DNA of 59,350 nt, taken from contig JAHEKC010000007.1 of assembly GCA_024638565.1 (NCBI GenBank), positions 1 to 59,350 of the forward strand, read 5' to 3'. Shown piece by piece: positions 35,006-43,775 of the stretch; within the stretch, counting starts at the first letter, position 1, and every line of letters starts with the position of its first letter. Below the pieces are notes generated by a model, which had not been told where the DNA came from, did not search any database, and worked only from the letters and a program-made list of their open reading frames with translations. This DNA is from Bacteroidota bacterium. Lineage in GTDB: Bacteria > Bacteroidota > Bacteroidia > AKYH767-A > OLB10. A program made the translations under genes and the position numbers.

Positions 35006-35317
35006 TCACACATATAGGTAATAGAATTTCTTTCCATCCTTTACCTCGTCCTCGTTTCCGGAGAAGGCGCAACCGAGATAGGAAACAACGGCCGTATCAG
35101 GAACCCTAACCTTCCCGGGGCCCATTTCCTTCATGGTGGATCCTCCGAATTTATTAATCTTTTGGGCCGGCACACACGGAATGCCCGGAATTACAATTCC
35201 GTATACGAAAGCGGCAATAACTTTTCTCGTAATGATATTGGTTTCGTGGTTTGTAATAAAAGCGTCTAAAAATTGGGACAGGCGTCGAAGTAACAGGGCA
35301 ATACAATGGGGTTCCAT
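35006..35317 (-). CDS. Doubtful small ORF, possible gene remnant
   Basis: 103 residues with no recognised family. The C-terminal half (KVRVPDTAVVSYLGCAFSG, then DGKKFYYLYV) reads like real protein, whereas the N-terminal half does not look like a mature start. It may be the tail of a decayed gene, or it may start at an internal Met (35139 or 35130). An opposite-strand ORF (35133-35360) overlaps it, and I could not decide firmly between them. The rest of 34877-35352 shows nothing I can name. Confidence 0.3.
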   Translation of the reverse strand: MEPHCIALLLRRLSQFLDAFITNHETNIITRKVIAAFVYGIVIPGIPCVPAQKINKFGGSTMKEMGPGKVRVPDTAVVSYLGCAFSGNEDEVKDGKKFYYLYV

Positions 35318-35352
35318 GGGACCTTCAGCCTTGAAGACTTATGTCCTTGAAG

Positions 35353-36345
35353 TTAGATAGCCAGGTAGTACATCAGCACCAGGTATATGCATATGATCAC
35401 CACGGAGTCCAGCCCGAACAGCCATACTTTGCGCTGCGGCCTTATCATGATGCCCAGTCCCACGACCGCCGTCATCACCACGGTGGCCATCACCGACTCC
35501 ATGTGTGCCTTACTGATGGCGGCATACAATGAACCGCCTGTATAAAACAGGTCGTCGATACCCAGGATGAGGATATTGAAGATATTGCTCCCCAGCAGGT
35601 TCCCCACCACCATGTCATACGCCATCAGCCGCACGGCGGCAATGGATACGACCAGCTCCGGCAGCGAGGTGGCCGCGGCAAGGAAGAGCGTGCCGAAGAA
35701 GGTATCAGAGATGCCATACCAGGCAGCCAGCTCCTCACCGAAATACGGCAGGAACAACGCCGCCACAAGTACGACAAGTGCATTCAGCCCGTAAACGATC
35801 AGGGAACGCCTCAGCGAAGGCGGCTTCCCGCCGGATATGGCTGTCGTCTCCCGTTCCGGCATAACCTTACCCGACCTGCCGAAACGGTAGATCGCGTAGA
35901 TCGTGGCCAGGTACACCACGAAGATGACGGGCGTGAAAGCACTGACCCAAAAAAAGACAGGAGTCTTTTCCGCCGTAAGGATGGCCACCCCCGAAACCGT
36001 GAGCAGGATCAGGCTGAAAAAGCCAGCCACCACGTGGCTGCGCTCCACCAGGGACGTAAGCGGTTTCCTGATACGGGCGTCGAGCAATGAGAGGATCAGC
36101 AGGTTGAAAACACAGCTCCCGAAAATGTCCCCTGCGGCCAGGTCCGGCGCCTTGACGACCGCCACCGCACTGATGCCATTGACAAGTTCAGGCAAAGAGG
36201 TGATCGATGCCATTAAGATGAGCCCGATCCATGCCTTGCTCAGGCCCGTCAGCTCGGAGATCCGGTTGCCATGGTAGGTCAGCCGGATGCCGCTGACCAC
36301 GATCAGGGCCGTGCATATTATAAAACCTGCCAGTGCCTGCCACAT
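35353..36345 (-). CDS. Na+/Ca2+ exchanger family protein (CaCA)
   Basis: 330 residues with ten or so membrane helices in two inverted halves. Each half carries the alpha-repeat of the sodium/calcium exchanger family: GLILMASITSLPELVNGISA with DIFGSCVFNLLIL, and FLAAATSLPELVVSIAAV with NLLGSNIFNILIL. The Glu in each SLPEL motif is an ion ligand. It probably exports Ca2+ (or K+/Ca2+) in exchange for Na+ or H+ at the inner membrane. The halves are joined by a basic cytoplasmic loop (~165-180). It faces away from the lipoprotein gene and lies downstream of, but 120 bases apart from, the DUF2490 gene. Confidence 0.92.
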   Translation of the reverse strand: MWQALAGFIICTALIVVSGIRLTYHGNRISELTGLSKAWIGLILMASITSLPELVNGISAVAVVKAPDLAAGDIFGSCVFNLLILSLLDARIRKPLTSLVERSHVVAGFFSLILLTVSGVAILTAEKTPVFFWVSAFTPVIFVVYLATIYAIYRFGRSGKVMPERETTAISGGKPPSLRRSLIVYGLNALVVLVAALFLPYFGEELAAWYGISDTFFGTLFLAAATSLPELVVSIAAVRLMAYDMVVGNLLGSNIFNILILGIDDLFYTGGSLYAAISKAHMESVMATVVMTAVVGLGIMIRPQRKVWLFGLDSVVIICIYLVLMYYLAI

Positions 36346-36465
36346 AACTTTATCTCTCCGTTTGCCAATTTACAACTGGCGGCCGTATCTGTTCAATCCG
36401 CTGGGTCAAACCTGCACCGTTTATTCGTTTATCAGCCGGGAAAGGCAATACTTTTCATTTGCCGT

Positions 36466-37134
36466 TTAAAGGCTTATCTCAATATCCACCCCTACCACGT
36501 AATCCGTCACCGGTGCCACTACATTCACTTCCTTGTTGATCATGTAATACAGCCCGAGGGCATAGGTCTTGTTAAACTTATAATCGGCTCCCACGCGATA
36601 CCTGAGATTGTCCACCGTATTGCCCCCGACACCATTGAGCTGGTAATTCCATTCGAACGAAAAATAAGGGCGGTAGGGGCGGTCCATGTCTGCACGTGCC
36701 GTGATTTTACTGCGCAGGTGGCTCTCGGGAGAAAGTGTCTTGCGGTCGCTGCGCGCCTGCCTGTACTGGGACTGGTAGCGCTCACGGAAAATGAAGTCCA
36801 CGTACCGGGTCCGGTATCTGTATGAAACATCGGCATACCACCGTTGCCGGGACTCGTAATAATCATCCAGCTGCTTCTTGCGGATAAACCGGTAGTGCAG
36901 CTCCACATCCACATGCCTGTTTATCTCGTACCCGACGCCGGCATCCGTATATATCGTGCTGATTTCAGATGCATTCTCGTAAAACCGGACATCTTCCGCG
37001 AGGCTCACTGATAATTCCTTTGTCAGGGCCTTGCCCACGGAAATACTCGTCCAGATCCCGAAGTCATTTACCTGCGAAGCGCCCAAAAACGGGAGGCATA
37101 CAAGCAATGCCATTGCACCAGACACTCTATTCAT
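36466..37134 (-). CDS. DUF2490 outer-membrane-like protein
   Basis: 222 residues with a signal peptide (ending FLGASQ) and a body of alternating amphipathic strands with many aromatic and Arg residues (ELHYRFIRKKQLDDYYES, then WYADVSYRYRTRYVDF). This fits DUF2490, a predicted beta-barrel of unknown role. It ends in an aromatic-poor strand (VVGVDIEISL). It overlaps the DUF4956 gene by 8 bases, so the two are coupled and it is the last gene of the CotH-VTC cluster. Confidence 0.8.
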   Translation of the reverse strand: MNRVSGAMALLVCLPFLGASQVNDFGIWTSISVGKALTKELSVSLAEDVRFYENASEISTIYTDAGVGYEINRHVDVELHYRFIRKKQLDDYYESRQRWYADVSYRYRTRYVDFIFRERYQSQYRQARSDRKTLSPESHLRSKITARADMDRPYRPYFSFEWNYQLNGVGGNTVDNLRYRVGADYKFNKTYALGLYYMINKEVNVVAPVTDYVVGVDIEISL

Positions 37135-37744
37135 AGTAATACACCTGCAGCTGGGCGGAATCCCGCAGAAAATCGACGGTATTGATGTTTACATGATTGA
37201 CCTTCACCCCCAGCCTTTTCTCGAGGTCGTCTATAAGCTCCTGCCTGCGTTCAGGACGGATCAATTCGATCTTCTCATAATTCACAACCTTCGACACCTC
37301 GTTCCTGATGAGCACATTATACTCCATCAGGTAGGTAAAAATCAAAATGATTCCCCCCAGTATGCTGAACTCATCCCAGCTGCCCCTGCTCACGGCCATG
37401 ATCAGCCCGATCGAGATGGACAGGAACAAATAGGTCATATCCTTCATGGAGATGTTCTCCGTCCGGTAGCGAAGCATCGAAAAGACGGCAAAAAGACCGA
37501 AAGCCGCACCGATACTCATTTCCACCTTGTTCAGCAGGTAGGTAACCAGAAAAATGAGAATGTTGAAGATGAAATAGGTGAAGACGTACTCCCTGTTCCT
37601 TCTCGACGGCAGGTAAATCAGCCGCAGCAGCACCCACATGGTCACCAGGTTGATCCCGAGCCGCATGAAGAACTTCGGCGGAAGCCGGTTCAGGAACTCC
37701 ATCGCATTGTTCGTTTCGTTCAGGATCAGTTCAGGCAATAGCAT
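37127..37744 (-). CDS. DUF4956 membrane protein
   Basis: 205 residues. About four membrane helices (~30-135) are followed by a cytoplasmic alpha/beta C-terminal domain (~140-205; YEKIELIRPERRQELIDDLE, then LGVKVNHVNINTVDFL). RYRTENISMKDMTYLFLSIS between helices is the family's conserved loop. DUF4956 genes are often found beside VTC-domain and CotH genes, as here; their function is unknown. It overlaps the VTC gene by 14 bases and the DUF2490 gene by 8, clear signs of coupling. Confidence 0.88.
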   Translation of the reverse strand: MLLPELILNETNNAMEFLNRLPPKFFMRLGINLVTMWVLLRLIYLPSRRNREYVFTYFIFNILIFLVTYLLNKVEMSIGAAFGLFAVFSMLRYRTENISMKDMTYLFLSISIGLIMAVSRGSWDEFSILGGIILIFTYLMEYNVLIRNEVSKVVNYEKIELIRPERRQELIDDLEKRLGVKVNHVNINTVDFLRDSAQLQVYYYE

Positions 37745-38495
37745 TTTGCTTTAGTTTTTGAATGCGGATCATCCGCGGTTTGAAATTGTTTTGCCGGATT
37801 CCGGCATGAAGCCTGGCCACGCCAAAGCAATACTTACTCAGCGAACCCTTGCGGATATGCCGTTCCCGCAACAGCTCGACGAATTCCGACCTCCGGGCCC
37901 GTTCCTGCTTTATTTCCACGATCACCAGTCCGTCGAGGCCCACCGTTCGTTCGCCGTTCCGGAAAGTAACCTCCCGGTCAATGGTTACCCGCTCCGGACT
38001 GTGCCTGTTGACGATCGTAATGCGCGTGAAGTCGACATGCAACCGGGCTTTAAGCATGGAGGCGTCCATCGGTGTGAGCGAGCGTAACAGCTCGTCTTCC
38101 GGGCCGGCTATATATTCCATGTTTCGTGGCACCTTGATCCGGTTCTTAACGGTTCGCCCCTTATTATTCTTGAACTTGATCTCGAAAAAACTGATCCCGG
38201 ATTCCACGTAGGTCCGGTACCTGATCTTGAAACGGTTCAGCTTGCCGCACTGGTGCTGGTGGTACAGGCGGAGGTCCGGTGTATCGAAATACACGGAGGT
38301 ATAATGGATCATCCTGGCCCCGCTGACCTCCAGCGCACGGTACGACGGAAGCAAAGCCTCGAAAAGCCCCGGCAGCAGGTTCTCATGAAATACATACTTG
38401 GTATCGGTACGATCCATCAACCGGACGCTATCCATCTCTTTCAGCGTGATTGGATCGAAACGGGCCACGACCTCTGAAACAGATGCGGCTGACAT
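37731..38495 (-). CDS. VTC-domain protein (polyphosphate-polymerase-like)
   Basis: 254 residues from the ATG at 38495 (MSAASVSEVVARFDPITL); a longer frame from 38546 would overlap the upstream gene. The VTC tunnel-fold signatures are RTDTKYVFHENLL, TSVYFDTPDLRLYHQHQCGK, RFKIRYRTYVESG, SFFEIKFKNNKGRTVKNRIK, VTIDREVTFRNG and GLVIVEIKQE. The basic residues and acidic metal-site residues typical of the family are present. In yeast, Vtc4 makes polyphosphate from ATP. Bacterial homologues beside CotH have no proven product. There is no signal peptide, so it is presumably cytoplasmic and membrane-associated through DUF4956. It starts 4 bases after the preceding lipoprotein gene. Confidence 0.9.
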   Translation of the reverse strand: MSAASVSEVVARFDPITLKEMDSVRLMDRTDTKYVFHENLLPGLFEALLPSYRALEVSGARMIHYTSVYFDTPDLRLYHQHQCGKLNRFKIRYRTYVESGISFFEIKFKNNKGRTVKNRIKVPRNMEYIAGPEDELLRSLTPMDASMLKARLHVDFTRITIVNRHSPERVTIDREVTFRNGERTVGLDGLVIVEIKQERARRSEFVELLRERHIRKGSLSKYCFGVARLHAGIRQNNFKPRMIRIQKLKQNAIA

Positions 38496-38499
38496 GGGA

Positions 38500-38898
38500 T
38501 CAGTTGCGCTTGATGATGAATGTTCCGGCATCCACCACCTGGTCATTGCCGGTGATCTCCACGTTGTGGATCACGGGAATCTTGCCCACGGTATCCGACA
38601 GCGTGGTATCACCTGAATAAACATACACCCGGTAGTTGCCTTTTCGCAGGTACTTGAACTCAAAGCGACCGTCAGGGCTTGTCCACAACCGGTCGCCATA
38701 GCTGATATCGTCGCCGTAGATGATGAAAACCTCTTCGTCAGCACCGTCATGCTCCCCGAGCACCTGCGTGTAGAAGGCATTGTACTGGACTACTTTCACG
38801 TACCCGGTGATGGAGGAGCTCCCCCCCTCACCCGGCCCTTTCTTGCAGGAAACGAGTATAACAGCCAGCAGGAATACAAAAGGAATACTTCTGATCAT
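38500..38898 (-). CDS. Small lipoprotein of unknown function in the CotH-VTC cluster
   Basis: 132 residues. The start MIRSIPFVFLLAVILVSC is a lipoprotein signal with lipobox LVSC, followed by a Gly/Ser linker (KKGPGEGGSSS). The rest (~30-130) looks like one beta-sandwich domain of the prealbumin/carboxypeptidase-regulatory type: ITGYVKVVQYN, then SPDGRFEFKYLRKGNYRVYV and VEITGNDQVVDAGTF. No catalytic motif is seen. The gene sits between CotH and VTC in one operon (61 bases after CotH, 4 before VTC). Confidence 0.75.
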   Translation of the reverse strand: MIRSIPFVFLLAVILVSCKKGPGEGGSSSITGYVKVVQYNAFYTQVLGEHDGADEEVFIIYGDDISYGDRLWTSPDGRFEFKYLRKGNYRVYVYSGDTTLSDTVGKIPVIHNVEITGNDQVVDAGTFIIKRN

Positions 38899-38958
38899 AA
38901 GTCTTTGACCATTTAGAATGCGCGTGGATTAATCGCCGCGGTACGGCAAACCAAGGCC

Positions 38959-41496
38959 TTATCGTTCCGGAGCGTATACCAGCCTGACGGATTTGCGATG
39001 TTTACCCGCCCGCAGCTCCAGTAAGTACACGCCGCCTGCAAGCCCGCTTCCGGAGAGGTTCAGGTTGACGGAGTGGTTGCCCGGCATGGTGACACCGCCT
39101 GGCGCGGCAAGCTGCATGATCTCCGCACCCATGAGGTTATAGAGCCTGATCGATACAGGCATGGCTTCCGCAAGACTGAAGTGGATGGTGGTTTCGTCGC
39201 TGAACAGGTTCGGGCTGGCGCTCACCAATGGACCGTCCAGCGGCAGCAGTTCCGGCACGCCCGTGGTCAGGAAGTGGGCCACGATGGTATCCGTAGATCC
39301 CAGGCTGACAGCCGCCTGGATGGAAGTGGCTGAAGGGTTAAAGGCATGAGCACCGGAGGTCCACTGGGAGAACTGGTTTCCGCCCGTGGGCACTGCTTCC
39401 AGTTTCGTATCAATCCCACTGAAATACTGTCCTGTCCAGGGCAGGTTCTGCAGTGACAGCGAGTTGAGGTTTGCATATCCCGCTCCTTTCGGTGCCGCCT
39501 CAATGGTGACCTGGTGCAGGGCGCCCAGGTTGTAGCAGTTCTGCCAGCCGGGAATGAGGGTTGTGCAGCGCGCCACGATAAAGGCACGCAGGTCGGCTAC
39601 ATTCTGGACCCACTGGGCATAGGTGCCACCCCACCGGGTGCTGTGCCAGGTCATCTCCGGGTCTATTACGGCCACAGTACTGTCGAACTGCGCCAGCATG
39701 TTGTCGCACCTGAACGTGGTATTCCAAAGGTCTAGTTGTCGTGCAATGTAGAACTGGTTGAAATCCGGGTTTTGCCTGAGCGCCAGCAACACGCCGATAT
39801 GGTCATCGGGATCCGAATTGCCATTGAGGGTTTCCGGATCGCACGGGCTTGCCGTGGGTGTCGTGTTCGGGATACCCGTGTAGTTGATGTAGTGGCCCCA
39901 GGTGGCATCGTTATCCCAGAGCTGGTAGCCCCATTTCAGGTGGGTACCGGTACTGTCGAGCCCGCGCCACCAGCAGACATTCCAGTTCAGCCAGTCGGAA
40001 CAAACGGAGAACATATTGGCAAGCACATAGTCTGTGAGGCTTGCCACGTCCAGACGGTCGTAAACGTATTGGTAGCTTGCAGGGTTCGCCATGCTGTTAC
40101 CCATGATGTAGTTGTACAGGTTCAGCCAGTCTGTATTGGCTGCCGCCCCGCCATACTCGGACCATTTGTTGCCCCATCGCTTGAGCATGTACAAATTGTA
40201 CTTGTCCTGCCCGTAATAAAACTTGGTGAGGTCATGGTTATCGGGGTTGTCGCGAATATCGTACACCCCCCAGTAGATGTTGTTCAGGTATACGATGGCC
40301 TTTGAGCCTCTCCGGACTTCCATGTTCATTCCGCCGGAAAGCACCAGGTTATGCAGGTAGGCATCCCGGACATGCGCGCTCCCGCTGTTGGCGGGCTTGA
40401 AGTCGGCCGGGAAGTTGTCGTCACCGGCCGCGCGAAGCATCACCCGCTGGAAGTTATCCATGGTGGTGGTACTGAAGAGCGGGTGTTCGACCGAATGGTT
40501 GTACCCCATCTCGTCCCTCGAGATGAAGTCGAGGCTGCGCTGGCTCAGGGCCCAGGAATCCTGCCCGTGACGGTTGAACTCACCGTATGTATTGGACTTA
40601 CGTACCCCGGAGGTATCAAACAGTTCGAATGTCCCGTGCGGCTCCAGGTTGCCGTTACCGTTGGCAAGCGCATCCAGACTGTTGCCTGCGATCGAAACCA
40701 CCGGCAGGGTATGTGTCTGCCCAATGAAATAGGTATGGAACTCGATCCTGCTGGGAAGGATGGATGGGTCGGACGAATAGGTGATGGCTTTTAATACGGT
40801 AGTGTTCGCAATGGAAAGAGGGCCGGTATATAAAGGGGAGGTGATGGTAGGCCGTGTGCCATCTATGGTATAGCGAATATCGGACGCCGGCTCTGTGTTG
40901 GTGATGATCACGGTGATGCCCGTGGGATAGAACCCGGCTACCATGCTGTAGTCGGGCCTGTCTGCATACCCGGCATAAGGGGTACCGGTATCATTGGTGG
41001 CCCCGAAGGTGGGACTTACGAAAATGGCCCATGTGGGCGAACCGTCTTTCACACGACCCCGGGAGTGGCCCAGGTGGGTGTTGGGCGACATGTAGGTGTA
41101 ATCAATAATATTCATGGAGGCGTCTGACAGCATCACGTATTCACCGTTGTTCTTGGTCTGTGTCAGATTAAAGTTGGTATGGTAATGGCCGCCCGCCACT
41201 TCGTTTCGGCCATCGCACCATACGATAAGGTACCCTCCTGCGGGGATGGTCGTGCCGGCGGGAAACTGCCAGCGTGTCAGGTTGAGCGAATCGTCGCTCA
41301 GGTAATACCCGCCGATGTTGGCCCCCGTGGCGCCCATGTTGTGAAGTTCCACCCAGTCGCCGAAGTCACTGTGGTTATCCACGAACTGGTCGAGGTTGGA
41401 ACATGAGTACTCGTTGATGACGACCTGCGCCCGCGCGCCGGCCCATATGCTCATACATACTAAAAAAAGGATCGTTTTCCTGGAAATCATTTTCAT
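38959..41496 (-). CDS. T9SS-secreted CotH-kinase protein with lamin-tail domain (second copy)
   Basis: 845 residues. A signal peptide (ILFLVCMSIWAGARAQ) is followed by a lamin-tail domain (~24-140; VVINEYSCSNLDQF, then DFGDWVELHN), a chitobiase/FN3-like domain (~185-255; YTIDGTRPTITSPLY), the CotH domain (~260-650), a repeat-like segment (~665-740) and a T9SS sorting domain (~765-845, ending GGVYLLELRAG). CotH motifs look intact, with D501 and N506 in CSDWLNWNVCWW and D528/D530 in LWDNDATWG. An Asp in this second position is needed for metal binding in known CotH kinases. It is expected on the cell surface. It follows the beta-helix lipoprotein gene after 167 bases and leads the VTC-DUF4956 operon. 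Confidence 0.88.
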   Translation of the reverse strand: MKMISRKTILFLVCMSIWAGARAQVVINEYSCSNLDQFVDNHSDFGDWVELHNMGATGANIGGYYLSDDSLNLTRWQFPAGTTIPAGGYLIVWCDGRNEVAGGHYHTNFNLTQTKNNGEYVMLSDASMNIIDYTYMSPNTHLGHSRGRVKDGSPTWAIFVSPTFGATNDTGTPYAGYADRPDYSMVAGFYPTGITVIITNTEPASDIRYTIDGTRPTITSPLYTGPLSIANTTVLKAITYSSDPSILPSRIEFHTYFIGQTHTLPVVSIAGNSLDALANGNGNLEPHGTFELFDTSGVRKSNTYGEFNRHGQDSWALSQRSLDFISRDEMGYNHSVEHPLFSTTTMDNFQRVMLRAAGDDNFPADFKPANSGSAHVRDAYLHNLVLSGGMNMEVRRGSKAIVYLNNIYWGVYDIRDNPDNHDLTKFYYGQDKYNLYMLKRWGNKWSEYGGAAANTDWLNLYNYIMGNSMANPASYQYVYDRLDVASLTDYVLANMFSVCSDWLNWNVCWWRGLDSTGTHLKWGYQLWDNDATWGHYINYTGIPNTTPTASPCDPETLNGNSDPDDHIGVLLALRQNPDFNQFYIARQLDLWNTTFRCDNMLAQFDSTVAVIDPEMTWHSTRWGGTYAQWVQNVADLRAFIVARCTTLIPGWQNCYNLGALHQVTIEAAPKGAGYANLNSLSLQNLPWTGQYFSGIDTKLEAVPTGGNQFSQWTSGAHAFNPSATSIQAAVSLGSTDTIVAHFLTTGVPELLPLDGPLVSASPNLFSDETTIHFSLAEAMPVSIRLYNLMGAEIMQLAAPGGVTMPGNHSVNLNLSGSGLAGGVYLLELRAGKHRKSVRLVYAPER

Positions 41497-41663
41497 GGTA
41501 GTTGGAAATTAGGGTTTGCCGGTTACAAATAGATCACATACCGTTCATGCAAAGTAAACATAAAAAAACAATGCAACCGTAAAGCACGGTCAACCATAAG
41601 AGGCTGATGATCAGTCTCAAAGACAGGCAAGCTTCCCCGGGAAACGCTTCCGGCTAACGCCCC

Positions 41664-43124
41664 TTATTGTCGTTCGTAGGCTCCCAGGTCGGGATCTGAG
41701 GTACGGTCCCTGCCCAGGAAATCCTCCATTGTTTCCGGGACCAGCCATGCCGGATCGGCAATATCGAGCGCCGGCGAACCGGCATTCAGGCGGAAATCGT
41801 TGTCTCCCGTTGCCTTGAAAAGCGGGTCGCTGTTCGTGAGGATATCCTCGAAATGGTTGATATCAGTGACCGGTGTGGTACCATCCACTTTCACCAGGCA
41901 ATCGTAAAAGTTATGTGCAGATGCGGCAGATGCTTCAAAGTCCAGTTCAAGTTCGTTGTCGGCCGTTCCGTAGATAATGCAATTCCGGAACGTGGCCTTA
42001 ACGAGGTCGTTGCCCATGGTACCGGTAGTGCTGTTGTAAAAGTTGTTGATGTACACAACCGGTGCGCTGCGCTGGGCCGGGAAGTAATTGGCAAACGTAC
42101 ATTGGTTAAACTCGTACGAACCGCCGATTGTCAGTGCCATGTTATTGGATCCGCAGTTGCCGACAACCATGTTGTATCCCGTAACTGTATAGTCACGTGC
42201 CAGCATTCCTATGCCACTGGCATTTTTCACGATCGTATTCCTGATCTCGAGGGTCGCCTGGTTTTGGCCGTAGGGAGAAAGGAAGTTCTCGGGCTGGAGC
42301 CCGATGAATGAATTTTTAATTACGGCATTCCGGATGAGGTGCTGGTTGCCTACCCCCCCTTCGTTGATCCATATCCGGTCCCATTGCCCGGGAACGTTGT
42401 CATAAGCTGGTTCCAGCCGCGTACCCTGGAACGTAACGGGATGCTCCACGCTGCCCAGGACCTCCAGCGTGCCATACCGGTATACCCAAAGCCCGGCGCC
42501 CTGGAAGAAGTGGATCCGCGTGCCTTCATGGATCCGGAGTGTATAGCAGGAGTCGACCACCGCATAACCATATACCACGTGCGGCAGGATACTGTCCCAC
42601 TCTATCACGCTGCACGGCGGCAGGGTGTCGCCGTCTATCACGGAATACGGCAGGCCGCCGAAACTGCGGTCCGGGATATGAAAGATGGCATTCTGCCCGA
42701 ATGCCAGCAGGTCCACATCCTGGACCGATCCTTCGCTTTCAAATAGGATGGAGTCTGTCACCAGGAATGGCGTGGCGGCGTTATTGGGATCGATGGTCAC
42801 CTCGATAAAAATCCACAGGCTGTCTTTCGGGCCTATCACCACGTCGTGAACCGTGTGTCCGGGTACGCCATCCACGTTCATCCTGTACGAAGATGCAGCG
42901 CCACGTGCCAGCCGGATGGTGGAGATCCTGACCGCTGAACCCTGGTTGTTGTATACCAGGAGGAATTCCGTGGTGGATCCCAGGGTGGTGAATACGGTAT
43001 CAAACAGGATCGTATCCTCAGAAAACTCCAGGTTGACCGCATTCCCGGTAAGCACATCATCCTCCTTTTTACAGGAGCCGGCGAGCAATGCCAGGGCGAA
43101 GGCTGCGGGTATCCACTTTCTCAT
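41664..43124 (-). CDS. Right-handed beta-helix repeat lipoprotein
   Basis: 486 residues from the ATG at 43124 (MRKWIPAAFALALLAGSC, lipobox AGSC). Residues ~20-200 are beta-rich without a clear family (NLEFSEDTILFDTVFTTLGS). Residues ~205-440 carry parallel beta-helix-like coils (TLRIHEGTRIHFFQGAGLWV, then GTLEVLGSVEHPVTFQGT, then IRNAVIKNSFIGLQ). The end GSPALDIADPAWLVPETMED plus DPDLGAYE is the usual closing motif of this Bacteroidota family. No lyase active site is visible. A -7 box lies directly upstream. Whether it is co-transcribed with CotH is uncertain. Confidence 0.8.
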   Translation of the reverse strand: MRKWIPAAFALALLAGSCKKEDDVLTGNAVNLEFSEDTILFDTVFTTLGSTTEFLLVYNNQGSAVRISTIRLARGAASSYRMNVDGVPGHTVHDVVIGPKDSLWIFIEVTIDPNNAATPFLVTDSILFESEGSVQDVDLLAFGQNAIFHIPDRSFGGLPYSVIDGDTLPPCSVIEWDSILPHVVYGYAVVDSCYTLRIHEGTRIHFFQGAGLWVYRYGTLEVLGSVEHPVTFQGTRLEPAYDNVPGQWDRIWINEGGVGNQHLIRNAVIKNSFIGLQPENFLSPYGQNQATLEIRNTIVKNASGIGMLARDYTVTGYNMVVGNCGSNNMALTIGGSYEFNQCTFANYFPAQRSAPVVYINNFYNSTTGTMGNDLVKATFRNCIIYGTADNELELDFEASAASAHNFYDCLVKVDGTTPVTDINHFEDILTNSDPLFKATGDNDFRLNAGSPALDIADPAWLVPETMEDFLGRDRTSDPDLGAYERQ

Positions 43125-43131
43125 GAACGGG

Positions 43132-43139
43132 CAAAGATA
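43132..43139 (-). promoter_or_regulatory. Putative -7 box for the beta-helix lipoprotein gene
   Basis: The minus strand reads TATCTTTG, an exact TAnnTTTG, with only 7 bases to the ATG at 43124. The mRNA would have almost no leader. No good -33 box at normal spacing. Confidence 0.5.
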
Positions 43140-43266
43140 GAAACTGCAATTCCCCGGATTTAGTATCAATGCAGATCGCGCGGTTACCCCTGGGAAGGCC
43201 GTGCGCGTTCTTTTCCTGATACTTCAAAACCAGGCTTTTCCGCAATTTTCTTTTTTTATTACGGGG

Positions 43267-43297
43267 TTTGGTCGTGTCGCATGATTCTCTATATTTG
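43267..43297 (+). promoter_or_regulatory. Promoter for rpmE2
   Basis: TTTG (-33, 43267-43270), a 19-base spacer and TATATTTG (-7, 43290-43297) form a full Bacteroidota promoter. The predicted transcription start near 43304 gives a leader of about 6 bases. Confidence 0.75.
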
Positions 43298-43309
43298 CAG
43301 TACAGATTT

Positions 43310-43576
43310 ATGAAAGAAGGCATTCATCCCAAGAGTTACCGTCCGGTCGTTTTCAAGGACATTTCTTGTGATTACACATTCCTCAGCCGCTCCTGCGCGG
43401 AAACCAAGGATACGATCAAGTGGACTGACGGAAAAGAATATCCGCTTATAAAGCTGGAGATTTCTTCAGCTTCTCACCCGTATTATACCGGCAAAATGAA
43501 GCTGGTCGATACAGCAGGCCGTGTGGACAAGTTCCGCACCCGCTATGGCAAGAAAAAGCCTGCTGATAAAAAATAA
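43310..43576 (+). CDS. rpmE2: 50S ribosomal protein L31, type B
   Basis: 88 residues. [20 protein letters not shown], then [20 protein letters not shown] and [20 protein letters not shown] are the L31 signature. It is the type B form: longer than type A and without the CxxC zinc knuckle. It is the predicted zinc-free isoform. I start at the ATG at 43310; an upstream in-frame Met at 43268 would lie inside the promoter. A strong terminator follows. Confidence 0.97.
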   Translation: MKEGIHPKSYRPVVFKDISCDYTFLSRSCAETKDTIKWTDGKEYPLIKLEISSASHPYYTGKMKLVDTAGRVDKFRTRYGKKKPADKK

Positions 43577-43606
43577 CGTTTTCATGGCTATTAGTTTTTA
43601 AAGGTT

Positions 43607-43633
43607 AGCCCGCCTCCGGCGGGCTTTCTTTAT
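43607..43633 (+). terminator. Rho-independent terminator after rpmE2
   Basis: AGCCCGCC (43607-43614) pairs perfectly with GGCGGGCT (43618-43625) around a 3-base loop and is followed by a T-rich run (ttctttatt). Confidence 0.88.
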
Positions 43634-43775
43634 TAATGAGACCGGCCATTCACAAGCCCGCAGGGTGCGGTGAATGGCCATGGTCGAATTAAAGCATAGC
43701 TGGTAAGAACAACACATACCGCAATCGCGTCACTTTAAATTACGAAGCCCGGAAAACCCTATTTTCGTGAACCCC

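Noticed and set aside
35133-35360. Plus-strand frame with one hydrophobic helix, opposite the doubtful ORF at 35006
   Set aside because: Short, with no family and no credible upstream signals. It could equally be a shadow, so only the reverse ORF is listed, with low confidence.
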